A DNA stretch of 64,000 nt from an uncultured Eubacteriales bacterium (lineage in GTDB: Bacteria > Bacillota > Clostridia > Oscillospirales > Acutalibacteraceae). Position 1 is the first letter of the stretch. Every line of letters begins with the position of its first letter. Both the position numbers and the translations under genes were made by a program. The notes beneath the pieces are model-generated. The model was not told where the DNA came from. It searched no databases and was given only the letters and a program-made list of their open reading frames with translations. Shown here one piece after another: positions 48,923 to 57,404 of this stretch. The DNA lies in NCBI GenBank assembly GCA_934445035.1, contig CAKSDI010000001.1, positions 248,001 to 312,000 on the forward strand, given 5' to 3'.

Positions 48923-48974
48923 TAGCAAATTGCAAAATTTATCAAATTTTCGCAGTTCTCTTTTAAAAATATTA

Positions 48975-49003
48975 TTTACATCGGCTTTTAGGTGTGTTAA
49001 AAT
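48975..49003 (+). promoter_or_regulatory. Promoter of the dnaD-dnaC pair
   Basis: TTTACA (48975-48980), 17-nt spacer and TAAAAT (48998-49003) about 30 bp before the start. Confidence 0.5.
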
Positions 49004-49033
49004 TATTCTACAAAAGTAATTGGGGAATGAAAA

Positions 49034-49945
49034 ATGAATTATTCTGTCAATCCGTCTGTGTTTCTTAACGGGTCTTTCCCGATCCCGAGCATTATAGCGG
49101 ATAAATATTTAAAGCTTGCTACGGAAATTCAGCTTAAAGTTATACTCTGCGTTTTAAGAAACTGCGCAAATCCTTTGAGTGCACAAGAGCTTTCTAAACT
49201 TTTGTCACTGCCTTTAAGCGAGGTTGAAGACGCGCTTGTTTTCTGGGCGCAAAGAGAGATACTCAATGTTGAGAATATAACCGCGCAAAAAGAAAAGGAA
49301 AAAACCTTGGTTAAAAACGAGAAGCCGTCGAGAGAAGATGTCGCTAAAAGAGGGCTTGAAGATCCGAAAATTATGATGATGCTGCAAGCCGCTCAGCTTA
49401 AATTCGGCAGAAATTTAAAGACTAACGAAACAAGAACGCTCGTGTGGCTTTATGACGACAAGGGAATGAGCGTATCGCTGATATTAATGCTGCTCGAATA
49501 TGCCGCGGCAAATGGGAAATTAAATTTAAGCTTTATAGAAAAAACCGCCGCTTCCTGGATCGACCTTGGAATTGAAACTATTTCCGACGCAGAGGCGCAG
49601 ATAGAGCGTGACGCAAAGAGAAATATCGCGGCAAATCATATTTACCGCCTTTTCGGTATCGACCGCAGAAAGCCAAGCGAAAAGGAAATGGAGCTAAGCT
49701 CGCTATGGCTTGACGATTGGGAGCTTTCCGACTCCTTGATAAGTGAGGCTTACAACAGATGTATAGATAAAAACGCAAAAATTTCTTTTGCTTATATCGG
49801 AAAAATTCTTGAAAGCTGGCACAAAAAAGGCTATAAAACAGCCGCCGATGTAAAAGAAAACGAATTAAAACCGCAGACTGATAAGAAAAACGATTTTGCG
49901 GCTTATGATATAAAAGCATTTGAAAAAATGCTTGACGACGAATAA
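49034..49945 (+). CDS. DnaD-domain replication protein
   Basis: This 303-residue protein has an N-terminal winged-helix domain (about 15-85, LATEIQLKVILCVLRN) and one or two DnaB_2/DnaD C-terminal domains (about 125-195 with WLYDDKGMSVSLILMLLEYA, and 210-275). Proteins of this kind help load the replicative helicase at origins in Firmicutes. It lies 22 bp ahead of a DnaC/DnaI-like ATPase gene, which supports that role. Confidence 0.88.
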   Translation: MNYSVNPSVFLNGSFPIPSIIADKYLKLATEIQLKVILCVLRNCANPLSAQELSKLLSLPLSEVEDALVFWAQREILNVENITAQKEKEKTLVKNEKPSREDVAKRGLEDPKIMMMLQAAQLKFGRNLKTNETRTLVWLYDDKGMSVSLILMLLEYAAANGKLNLSFIEKTAASWIDLGIETISDAEAQIERDAKRNIAANHIYRLFGIDRRKPSEKEMELSSLWLDDWELSDSLISEAYNRCIDKNAKISFAYIGKILESWHKKGYKTAADVKENELKPQTDKKNDFAAYDIKAFEKMLDDE

Positions 49946-49967
49946 ATTTATAAGCGAGGGAAGACTG

Positions 49968-50924
49968 ATGATAAACAGGCAAAAGTGTTTCTCTGAAGCA
50001 TTTGCAGAGCAAAAAAGCGCTCTTGACAGAAAAACTGCCGAACACTATAAAAAGATCGAAGACCTCAAAGCCTCCGATAAAGAGTTTTCCGAAATTCTTT
50101 TAAAAATATCATCATTAGGCGCGAATATAGCTTCTGCCGCTTTAAGCGGAAATTCTAATGAGCTTGAATATTTAAGCAAAGAAATTTTAAGGCTTTCGAA
50201 ATTAAAAGAAGAAAAATTAAAGGAAAATAATATCGCGCCTATCGATTATGAATGCAAGCTTTGCAAAGATACGGGCTATGTTTCGGGCAAAATATGCACC
50301 TGCATAAAAAATAAAGCCAAAAATATAATGCTTAAAAAATTATCCGCCGAGCTTCCGATAAATGAAAGCGGATTCGATAATTTCGATCTTTCTTTTTATC
50401 CGGATGATAGTTCCGACAAAAGCCCGAGAAAGCGAATGGAAAAGCTTTATAAATTATGCGTTTCCTATGCTGAAACTTTCGATCCTAAAACAAGCGAAAA
50501 TCTTTTGTTTTTAGGCAGTGCGGGGCTCGGAAAAACGCATCTTTCGCTCGCAATTGTGAAAGAGCTGATAAATAGGGGGTTTGACTGCGTTTATTCCTCT
50601 TCATATAACCTTTTTTCAGCTATGGAAAACGATCATTTTTCTTCCCGCTCGAACGAAACCTATGAGGCGGCCGTTAATTGCGACCTGCTTGTTATCGACG
50701 ATCTCGGCAGCGAATTCACCTCGCCGTTTATAATAAGCTGTATTTACAATGTGATAAACACGAGGCTTTTATCCAAAAAGCCGACGGTGATAAGCACAAA
50801 TCTTACAATTAAAGAAATCGAAACAAGATATACTCCGAGAATTTCATCAAGATTTATCGGAAATTATTGTGCGAAGAAATTTTGGGGAGAAGATATAAGG
50901 CAGATAAAAATGCTTAGAAAATAA
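49968..50924 (+). CDS. DnaC/DnaI-like helicase loader ATPase
   Basis: This 318-residue AAA+ protein has a zinc-binding-like segment CKLCKDTGYVSGKICTC (near residue 90), then the ATPase core with Walker A LGSAGLGKTHLS, Walker B LLVIDDLGSEF, sensor 1 ISTN and the arginine finger region SSRFIG. It is of the DnaC/DnaI/IstB class. Pairing with a DnaD gene, and no transposase nearby, favours helicase loading over an IstB role. The ATG at 49968 follows GCGAGGG; the frame is open into dnaD. Confidence 0.9.
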   Translation: MINRQKCFSEAFAEQKSALDRKTAEHYKKIEDLKASDKEFSEILLKISSLGANIASAALSGNSNELEYLSKEILRLSKLKEEKLKENNIAPIDYECKLCKDTGYVSGKICTCIKNKAKNIMLKKLSAELPINESGFDNFDLSFYPDDSSDKSPRKRMEKLYKLCVSYAETFDPKTSENLLFLGSAGLGKTHLSLAIVKELINRGFDCVYSSSYNLFSAMENDHFSSRSNETYEAAVNCDLLVIDDLGSEFTSPFIISCIYNVINTRLLSKKPTVISTNLTIKEIETRYTPRISSRFIGNYCAKKFWGEDIRQIKMLRK

Positions 50925-50925
50925 A

Positions 50926-50957
50926 GAAGCGCGGCGATTTTTCGCCGCGCGCTTTTA
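50926..50957. terminator. Terminator between the loader ATPase and ksgA
   Basis: AGCGCGGCGA pairs with TCGCCGCGCGCT around a T loop and ends in TTTT; it is shared by converging genes. Confidence 0.82.
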
Positions 50958-51803
50958 TTGAATTAAGTTACTAAATTCCGCTATTTGCTCGATAGTTAAT
51001 TTTTCGCCCCTTATGCTTTCATCAAGCCCCATATTTTTGAGCGCCGAAGAAATAACCGATTTATCGATTTTTAATGTGCTTGAAACTGAATTTAAAAGAG
51101 TTTTTCTTCTTTGAGCAAAAAGCGATTTTGCAACTTTGAAGAAAAATTCCTCGCTTTTGACTTCAACCTTAGGCTCTTTTCTTATCTTTAGGTTGATCAC
51201 CGCTGAATCAACCTTCGGAGCCGGCATAAAGCAATTTCGGCTCACCTCAAAAAGCACGCTTGCCTCGGAATAATAATCCACCGCCACGGTGACCGCTCCG
51301 GCATTTCTCGAACCCACCTCTGCGCAGATTCTCTGCGCCGCCTCTTTTTGCACCATTGCGGTTAAAGAGCCGATATCCGGCTTCATTTTTAAAATGCCCA
51401 TAATTATAGGCGAGGTTATATAATAAGGAAGATTTGCGCAGATATTTACCTTTTCAAAGCCTGCGAATTCTTCGCTTATCAGTTTATTTATATCGGTTTT
51501 TAAAATATCGCCGAAAATAACCTTTACATTATCACAGCCCTCAAGCGATTTTTTTAAGACGGGTTTAAGCCGCTCGTCGATCTCCACCGCGACGACCTTT
51601 TTTGCGGTTTCACTCAGGCTCCTTGTAAGCACGCCGGCGCCGGGACCTATTTCTATTACGCCCGTTTCACCGTCCGCCGCGAATTCTGCCATTTTAGGGC
51701 AGACAAACGGATCGATTATAAAATTCTGACCGAGAGATTTTTTGAAAGTGAACCCCTCGCCGCTTAAAAGCTCTTTAAAATAACGCTCGTTTTGAAAACT
51801 CAT
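50955..51803 (-). CDS. rsmA: 16S rRNA adenine dimethyltransferase (KsgA/RsmA)
   Basis: This 282-residue SAM enzyme dimethylates two adenines in the 3' hairpin of 16S rRNA. Signatures are KSLGQNFIIDP, IEIGPGAGVLTRSL (SAM binding), NLPYYITSPII (catalytic NLPY) and the helical C-terminal domain. The frame extends to 51839, but GGAG lies 6 nt before the ATG at 51803, which gives the normal N-terminus. Confidence 0.94.
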   Translation of the reverse strand: MSFQNERYFKELLSGEGFTFKKSLGQNFIIDPFVCPKMAEFAADGETGVIEIGPGAGVLTRSLSETAKKVVAVEIDERLKPVLKKSLEGCDNVKVIFGDILKTDINKLISEEFAGFEKVNICANLPYYITSPIIMGILKMKPDIGSLTAMVQKEAAQRICAEVGSRNAGAVTVAVDYYSEASVLFEVSRNCFMPAPKVDSAVINLKIRKEPKVEVKSEEFFFKVAKSLFAQRRKTLLNSVSSTLKIDKSVISSALKNMGLDESIRGEKLTIEQIAEFSNLIQ

Positions 51804-51869
51804 ATCAATCTCCTTTATAAGCTTTAAAGAGTTTAACACATATTTTGCTTTTTTTCAAGAAAATTATAG

Positions 51870-51898
51870 GTGACAAACCGCAAAAAATATAGTATAAT
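51870..51898 (+). promoter_or_regulatory. Promoter of the unknown gene at 51929
   Basis: GTGACA (51870-51875), 17-nt spacer and TATAAT (51893-51898). Confidence 0.6.
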
Positions 51899-51928
51899 AG
51901 TTTAAAATAATTCTTGGATGTGAATAAA

Positions 51929-52663
51929 TTGGATAACAAATATTTTGAAATAATTCTAAAAGAGCTCTCCTCTTTTTTCGCGGATAACGGCTTTAAAAAG
52001 AGTGAAGACGGCTTTAAAAGCGATAAGCTTGCGGTTAAAATAGAGTATAACGAAGAAAAGCACCTCTTTAATCTGCTTACCGCCAATTTAGAAAATGAAA
52101 CTTTAGAATATTCTATCGCTTCTTCCTATCTTTTTGACGACTCTTCAAACGAGGAAGACGCCGTGGCAGTGGGAATTGACTTTTTAAATACCCTGCGCGA
52201 TATCAGCGGAATCAAAGCAAAAAGAGTAACGGGCGCCGATCAGATAGATCTTCCCACGAACAAGGGCTGCTCGGATATTTCGGGATTTACAAAGAAAGTT
52301 CTCGATGTTTTCCCACAGCTTAAAGAGGAATATAAGCTGTCGGTTGCGGAGCACGGAAAGTTCCTTTATATGAATTTCTTTGCTGTAAATCTTGTTCCGC
52401 TTATAAAGTCAACTATTAAAGACGGTAATAAAAAACAGGTAAAAAAGCTTTTTGATCTTATCGAGCAGGGATTTATCAACGGCGATAAGGACACTTCGGA
52501 TATTGCCCTTGCGGTGACTGCGGCGGCAGTGTATAAAGAAGAAAAATTAAAAGCCGCGGCTATTGAAGCTTCAAACTGCAATGAATACTTAAAATCCGCT
52601 CTTATAAGCTTTATTCCCGCATTTGAAAAGGATAAAAAGCTTACAGCCGCTTTAATTAAATAA
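51929..52663 (+). CDS. Unknown cytoplasmic protein
   Basis: I do not recognise this 244-residue protein. The first part (about 1-100) is a mixed alpha/beta domain (FEIILKELSSFFADNGFKKS, LFNLLTANLENETLEYS); the second (about 120-244) is helical. It has no signal peptide, membrane segment or catalytic motif. The start is uncertain: the transcript probably begins near 51905, and TTG codons at 51914 and 51929 and a GTG at 51920 are possible. GGATGTGA fits the TTG at 51929 best. Similar proteins occur widely in gut clostridia as hypothetical genes, as far as I recall. Confidence 0.68.
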   Translation: MDNKYFEIILKELSSFFADNGFKKSEDGFKSDKLAVKIEYNEEKHLFNLLTANLENETLEYSIASSYLFDDSSNEEDAVAVGIDFLNTLRDISGIKAKRVTGADQIDLPTNKGCSDISGFTKKVLDVFPQLKEEYKLSVAEHGKFLYMNFFAVNLVPLIKSTIKDGNKKQVKKLFDLIEQGFINGDKDTSDIALAVTAAAVYKEEKLKAAAIEASNCNEYLKSALISFIPAFEKDKKLTAALIK

Positions 52664-52677
52664 TAAGAAAAAATTTA

Positions 52678-52712
52678 TCCGGACAGCAATTTTGCTGTCC
52701 GGAATTTTTTTA
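52678..52712. terminator. Bidirectional terminator
   Basis: A 12-bp stem TCCGGACAGCAA and its complement, followed by seven T residues on plus; it also serves the flavin reductase-like gene on minus. Confidence 0.88.
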
Positions 52713-53201
52713 AGCTAAAAATGCTTTTTCTATTTTTGCGATAAACATAATATGATAATCCTTATTCGGATACCATTTATCAATGCTCTTGTCGATAAAT
52801 TTTTCAGGCTTTATATTATCGCAGTAAAGCTTTTTGCAGACGATATTCAGCCTCGCCTCTTTAAAACAGGGCGCGCCGCAGATAAATTCGGGCGTGAGCT
52901 TTGATAATTTCATTTTATCCGTATCTCTTCCGGATTTATGGCCGCAAAGCTTGTGGATTTCCTTATTATCGCCGTAAAAAGAAACGGAAAAGGTATCGGA
53001 TTTTTCCACAAATTCATAGGTATACCTTTGAGGGCGGATAAACACGGCTATCGCGTCTTCTCCCCACATTTCGCCTGCAAAGCCCCAGGAGGCAGTCATC
53101 ATATTATACTTTTTTTCATCGCCTGCCGCGATCAGCATCCATTCATCGGAAATATCCTTTATAAAATTTTCCTTTAGATCTTTTATACCGATTTCAGTCA
53201 A
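52710..53201 (-). CDS. Flavin reductase-like domain protein
   Basis: This 163-residue protein is of the FMN-binding split-barrel class. MMTASWGFAGEMWGEDAIAVFIRPQRYTYEFVE is the flavin-binding core, with FSVSFYGDNKEIHKLCG following. Such proteins reduce or carry flavin for partner enzymes. It overlaps plsC by 4 bp (ATGA), so it is last in the plsC operon. Confidence 0.84.
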   Translation of the reverse strand: MTEIGIKDLKENFIKDISDEWMLIAAGDEKKYNMMTASWGFAGEMWGEDAIAVFIRPQRYTYEFVEKSDTFSVSFYGDNKEIHKLCGHKSGRDTDKMKLSKLTPEFICGAPCFKEARLNIVCKKLYCDNIKPEKFIDKSIDKWYPNKDYHIMFIAKIEKAFLA

Positions 53202-54022
53202 GACTTCATTACTCCTTTTAAAGAATTGCTCATGATCTCGTGCACTTTATCGCCGAGCTCGGCTGTGTTATCCCCGAAATCTTCGGGAGAGAGAATTTCG
53301 GCAACATTTAAGTAAACATCGGTCTTTTTGATAAAAAGCTTTTTTTCTATCTTTCTTGAACCCGAAATAGTGCAGACTGCTATCTTGCAGTTTGCCTTTG
53401 TTGCGATTTTAAGCGAACCGTTCCTTATACTCTGAAGCTCGCCCGTTTTGGAAGTGTAACCCTCGGGGAAGATACCGATAGTTCCCTCGCCGTTCTTTAT
53501 AATATTTATGGCTTTGATTATAGTTTTAGCACCCTCGCGGTTATTTTCCCTGTCGATAGGAAGACCGCCGAGCTTATGAAGCGCCTTTGCTACAAAAGGC
53601 ATATCCGAATATACCTCTTTTTTTGCGATAAACCTTAAATCGACTTCGGGGAGCATCATAAGGAAAAACGCGGGGTCTAAATTATCGATATGATTGCACA
53701 CAAGCAAAAAATCCTCGTTTTGAGGTATCTTATCAAAGCCCGTTGCATGAATTTTTACCCTTGCGACCTTAAAGAAAAGCTTTAAGGTGGAAGAAATATA
53801 GCGCCTTAAAAGCCGGGAGCATTTTTTTCTCGGCTTTTTTGTATCCACAAACGCGAATATCGGCAGGATCATAAAAAACTGCAGTAAAACAAGCGCGATT
53901 ATAATTCCTATAAATAAAAGGGGAACGACATAAAAGGAATTCGGGTTTTTAAAAATTCCGACAAAAAACCGATCCGTGATAAGCAAGACCGCCGCCGAAA
54001 AGATCACATAGAAATAAAACAT
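53198..54022 (-). CDS. 1-acyl-sn-glycerol-3-phosphate acyltransferase (PlsC family)
   Basis: This 274-residue enzyme makes phosphatidic acid for membrane lipids. It has two N-terminal membrane helices (about 1-20 and 30-55), the acyltransferase motif NHIDNLDP (HX4D) and the acceptor motif FPEGYTSKTG. The start at 54022 is 12 bp after the small Cys-rich gene, so both belong to the operon that begins with the LCP gene. Confidence 0.9.
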   Translation of the reverse strand: MFYFYVIFSAAVLLITDRFFVGIFKNPNSFYVVPLLFIGIIIALVLLQFFMILPIFAFVDTKKPRKKCSRLLRRYISSTLKLFFKVARVKIHATGFDKIPQNEDFLLVCNHIDNLDPAFFLMMLPEVDLRFIAKKEVYSDMPFVAKALHKLGGLPIDRENNREGAKTIIKAINIIKNGEGTIGIFPEGYTSKTGELQSIRNGSLKIATKANCKIAVCTISGSRKIEKKLFIKKTDVYLNVAEILSPEDFGDNTAELGDKVHEIMSNSLKGVMKS

Positions 54023-54034
54023 ATCTGTTTTCCT

Positions 54035-54220
54035 TTAATTCTGTTTTCTCACGATTTTATATTCATCGTAAAAATCAAAGTAGGGGCAGTTAAAACTGCT
54101 TAATGTTAAAAATTTATACATTTCGTCTTCATCGAGATCCCTGTCGCAAAAATAGGTGCCCGATTCATCGTCAAAAAGATAATTTGAGCAGTTTTCGCAG
54201 TTGGTCGCTCTTTTTCTCAT
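54035..54220 (-). CDS. Small zinc-ribbon-like protein (DUF6472 type)
   Basis: In this 61-residue acidic protein CENCSNYLFD, YFCDRDLDEDEM and FNCPYF provide four cysteines for a likely metal site. The ending EYKIVRKQN is typical of DUF6472-like clostridial proteins (recollection). Function unknown. It overlaps the LCP gene by 4 bp and precedes plsC. Confidence 0.78.
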   Translation of the reverse strand: MRKRATNCENCSNYLFDDESGTYFCDRDLDEDEMYKFLTLSSFNCPYFDFYDEYKIVRKQN

Positions 54221-55785
54221 TGAAGTCCCTCCGGATTTTCGGGATCGGGTGTAACCGGATCGGGATCGGTGGGTTTAACGGGATCCGTAGGCTCAACAGG
54301 GTCGGGATCCTCGGGTACATTAGGCTTTGAAGACGGCGTAGAGTCCGTTTCCTGACTGCTTGAAGACGAGCTTGACGACGGCAAAGACGATGCGCTTGTC
54401 AACGGCTTGCTTGACGACGAAGAAGACGGCGACGAAACCGTGCCCGGATTTTTAACGGAGCTTCCTCCCTTATACCAGGGGGTCTTGCCTATTCCGTTTG
54501 CTTCGACATAACTTTCAATAGTCATATCGTCATAGATTATTCCGTGAATAAGCTTTGAAACGAAATCAAGATCATAATATAGCACAGATCCGAAGCTGCC
54601 CGACGGCGCCGGCATTAAGAATTCGTTCTGCGGAATTCTGTACTGCTCGAACTGCGGAGAATTAAGCAGCACGCTTGCCGCGATACTTAAAATTTCCGAA
54701 GTGGACATCGAAGTTTTAGTGCAGGGGATAAGCGCGTTTGCAAGGGAGATATACTGGCTCTTTTTAAGCTTTGTCGCCTTATTGAAAAGCTCCTGCATAA
54801 CATGGCGCTGACGGTCCGTTCGGCCATAGTCGTTAGAGGTATCCCAAACGCTCTTGCAATACCTTATTCTTGAATAGGCGACAGCCTGCACGCCGTTTAA
54901 GTGCTGGGTGCCTGCCTTCGTTATTTTATATTTATTTACATTAAGACCGAGATATTTGCATATCTCCCCCATACAGCCGTTAAGTCCCGGCTTTTCGGGG
55001 CCTTTATCATAAAGCTCATCTTCCGTGATAGTGGCTTCTATTCCGCCGACGGCGTCGATAATATCTACCATTCCGTAAAAATTAACGGTGGCATAATCTG
55101 AAATATCAAGATTGAAATTCTGATTTAGTGTTTTAACGGCAAGCTCGGGGCCTCCCCAGCCGTAAGCTGCGTTTATCTTGCTGTAGGTTGTTTTTCCGTT
55201 TCTTTCTATCGGAACAAGGCTGTCCCTCATAACCGACATTACCTTGACTTTTTTCGACTTGGTATTGATACTTAATATCATAATACTGTCGGAATTGCCC
55301 GAAAAAGAGTTTACCCCTCTTGTATCAAGGCCGAAAAGGGCGACATTGATTATCTTATCGTCAATAACCTTATTTATTCCGAGGTTATCCTTATCATCGT
55401 TAAACGATCTGTCGAAAACTCTGCCGATATAGCCGTAAAGCATAGCTAAAATAAGGATTATAGCCGTGGCGCTTATAAGCAGCGCTTTCTGCCAGGTCTT
55501 TCTTCTTGACCACCAATCGGAAACGGCATAGCCGATATTTTTGAAAAATCCTATCACGCCGTGCTGTTTTTTGCGGTATTTTCTCTTAGAAACAGAGTCA
55601 AGAGCGATAAAATCGCTGTCAGTCAGCTTGCCTAACACCTGCGGATCGGTTTTCGAATTCGAATAAAGATCCTCGAAATCCTTACCTTTGGCGCCTTTTG
55701 AGCTTGAATATATTTCTTCGGGCTCATTAAACCCGGTATCGGAACCGAAGTTGAAATCAAGACCGTTAAATTTATCGTCTGCCAT
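54217..55785 (-). CDS. LytR-CpsA-Psr (LCP) family ligase
   Basis: This enzyme probably transfers undecaprenyl-linked glycopolymers, such as teichoic acid or capsule, to peptidoglycan. The 522-residue protein has a cytoplasmic N-terminal part (1-95), one membrane helix (about 100-121) and the LCP domain (about 150-350: LFGLDTRG, MSVMRDSLVPI, KINAAYGWGG, AYSRIRYCKSVWDTSNDYGRTDRQR). A low-complexity Ser tract and a Pro/Asp/Thr-rich tail close it, probably threading the wall. The gene starts an operon with the Cys-rich protein, plsC and the flavin reductase-like gene. Confidence 0.92.
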   Translation of the reverse strand: MADDKFNGLDFNFGSDTGFNEPEEIYSSSKGAKGKDFEDLYSNSKTDPQVLGKLTDSDFIALDSVSKRKYRKKQHGVIGFFKNIGYAVSDWWSRRKTWQKALLISATAIILILAMLYGYIGRVFDRSFNDDKDNLGINKVIDDKIINVALFGLDTRGVNSFSGNSDSIMILSINTKSKKVKVMSVMRDSLVPIERNGKTTYSKINAAYGWGGPELAVKTLNQNFNLDISDYATVNFYGMVDIIDAVGGIEATITEDELYDKGPEKPGLNGCMGEICKYLGLNVNKYKITKAGTQHLNGVQAVAYSRIRYCKSVWDTSNDYGRTDRQRHVMQELFNKATKLKKSQYISLANALIPCTKTSMSTSEILSIAASVLLNSPQFEQYRIPQNEFLMPAPSGSFGSVLYYDLDFVSKLIHGIIYDDMTIESYVEANGIGKTPWYKGGSSVKNPGTVSSPSSSSSSKPLTSASSLPSSSSSSSSQETDSTPSSKPNVPEDPDPVEPTDPVKPTDPDPVTPDPENPEGLQ

Positions 55786-55850
55786 TTATTCACTACCTAA
55801 ATTTTATTTTCCCATAGTATCTATTATATTAAACCTAAAATAAAGAAAAA

Positions 55851-56672
55851 TCAAGAGCATATTTCTCTGTAGATATCGCTCTTCTTTATACCTGTGATCT
55901 GCGCAGCCGCTTTAGAAGCGGCGCTTATACCCGATCCCTCGGAAATATATTTTTTTGCGATTTTAACCGCGTCCTCTAAAGTAAAGGTTTTTTCCTCTTC
56001 TTCTTTTCCTTTTATTATCAGCACATATTCGCCTTTAGGGGGATTTTCCGTGAAATATCGGAGCGCTTTTTCAAGATCGGTATTAAAAACCGATTCGTGA
56101 ATTTTAGTAAGCTCTTTAACTACGGATATTTCGCGGTTTCCGAGAGCACCTAAAAGATCGGAAAGGGTGGAAACAAGCTTATGGGGAGCCTCATAAAAAA
56201 TAAGGGTTCTTTTTTCATCTTTTATCTCTTCGAGATGCTTTTTCCTCGACGGCTTATTTACCGACAAAAAGCCCTCGAAGCAAAATCTTCCGCTCGGCAT
56301 TCCGGAAACGCAGAGCGCCGTCGCGAAAGCGACGGGGCCGGGGACTGCTATCACTTCTATCCCGTTTTTATGAGCCTCCCGCACGATATCCTCGCCGGGA
56401 TCGGAAATGGCGGGCATTCCGGCGTCGGTCACGAGCGCCATACTTTCGCCTTTTAGCATTCGGTTTATAAGATACGCGCCCTTTTCCTTTTTATTATGCT
56501 CATAATAAGAAACAAGTTCCTTTTTTATTTCAAAATGATTTAAAAGTTTTAAGGTGACTCTTGTATCCTCGGCGGCGATAAAATCGACCGAATTTAAAAT
56601 TCTCTGCGCTCTCGGCGATAGATCCTCTAAATTTCCTATAGGAGTGCCTACGCAATAAAGCTTACCGCTCAT
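55851..56672 (-). CDS. rsmI: 16S rRNA (cytidine-2'-O)-methyltransferase
   Basis: This 273-residue SAM enzyme of the tetrapyrrole-methylase fold 2'-O-methylates C1402 of 16S rRNA. GTPIGNLEDLSPRA, AAEDTRVT, VTDAGMPAISDPG and YEAPHKL are the family signatures. It directly abuts the stop of the N6-adenine methyltransferase gene (0 bp), so the two are coupled. Confidence 0.94.
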   Translation of the reverse strand: MSGKLYCVGTPIGNLEDLSPRAQRILNSVDFIAAEDTRVTLKLLNHFEIKKELVSYYEHNKKEKGAYLINRMLKGESMALVTDAGMPAISDPGEDIVREAHKNGIEVIAVPGPVAFATALCVSGMPSGRFCFEGFLSVNKPSRKKHLEEIKDEKRTLIFYEAPHKLVSTLSDLLGALGNREISVVKELTKIHESVFNTDLEKALRYFTENPPKGEYVLIIKGKEEEEKTFTLEDAVKIAKKYISEGSGISAASKAAAQITGIKKSDIYREICS

Positions 56673-57404
56673 TTATAAAAATTCCTCCTTATAAGGACCG
56701 TAAATTTCAAGCATTTCGGGGGATAATTCGCCGTTTTCATAAACGAAAAGCGGAGGATCTATTCTCATTCCCGGTTTTGCGCATCTTGTGCCCGAAACCA
56801 GCACGAGCCACGGCTCCTCGCCCTGTTTTTTACATACTATGCGAAGCCTTTTAGGCTCTGTTTTATATTTGCTCATAAGGGTTATCAGCTCGCCGAGCCT
56901 CTCGGGGCGCTGGCAGACGCAGAGCTTGCCCGAGGTTTTTAAAAGCTTTGAAGAAACTCTTATTATATCTTCAAGCGAGCATTTTGTTTCATGCCTAGCA
57001 GTTTCGGTTACAGGATCCGAATTTTTAATTCCCCCTGCCGCCGATTTATAAGGCGGATTGCAAACAACAAGATCGTGGCACCCGAAAGGGACCTTACCTT
57101 TTAAATCGTTTAGATCTGAATTAACGGGGATAAATCCGGGATAAGAAAAATCTTTTACCGACTTTTCCGCCGCTAAATAAGCTTCATAAGATATATCCAC
57201 GCCATATACCTTTATATCGGGATTATCCCTTAAAAAGAGCATTCCGATAATTCCGCAGCCCGTCCCTAAATCGACCGCAGACTTAAAATTATAACGGCCT
57301 GCAAAATCGGCAAGAATCACCGCATCTGTCCCGAAAGTGTGATGCGGTGAAACATAGATATATTTATTTTTTCCTATCGGCAGCGCCTTTAAATTTTCGA
57401 CCAT
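56673..57404 (-). CDS. tRNA1(Val) A37 N6-methyltransferase-like (YabB/TrmN6 family)
   Basis: This 243-residue Rossmann-fold methyltransferase has the SAM motif VDLGTGCGIIGM and the adenine N6 catalytic motif NPPY in LVVCNPPYKS. In Bacillus the homologue yabB is also next to rsmI (yabB-yazA-yraL), which supports the family call; the tRNA target is inferred. It overlaps cysS by 16 bp. Confidence 0.88.
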   Translation of the reverse strand: MVENLKALPIGKNKYIYVSPHHTFGTDAVILADFAGRYNFKSAVDLGTGCGIIGMLFLRDNPDIKVYGVDISYEAYLAAEKSVKDFSYPGFIPVNSDLNDLKGKVPFGCHDLVVCNPPYKSAAGGIKNSDPVTETARHETKCSLEDIIRVSSKLLKTSGKLCVCQRPERLGELITLMSKYKTEPKRLRIVCKKQGEEPWLVLVSGTRCAKPGMRIDPPLFVYENGELSPEMLEIYGPYKEEFL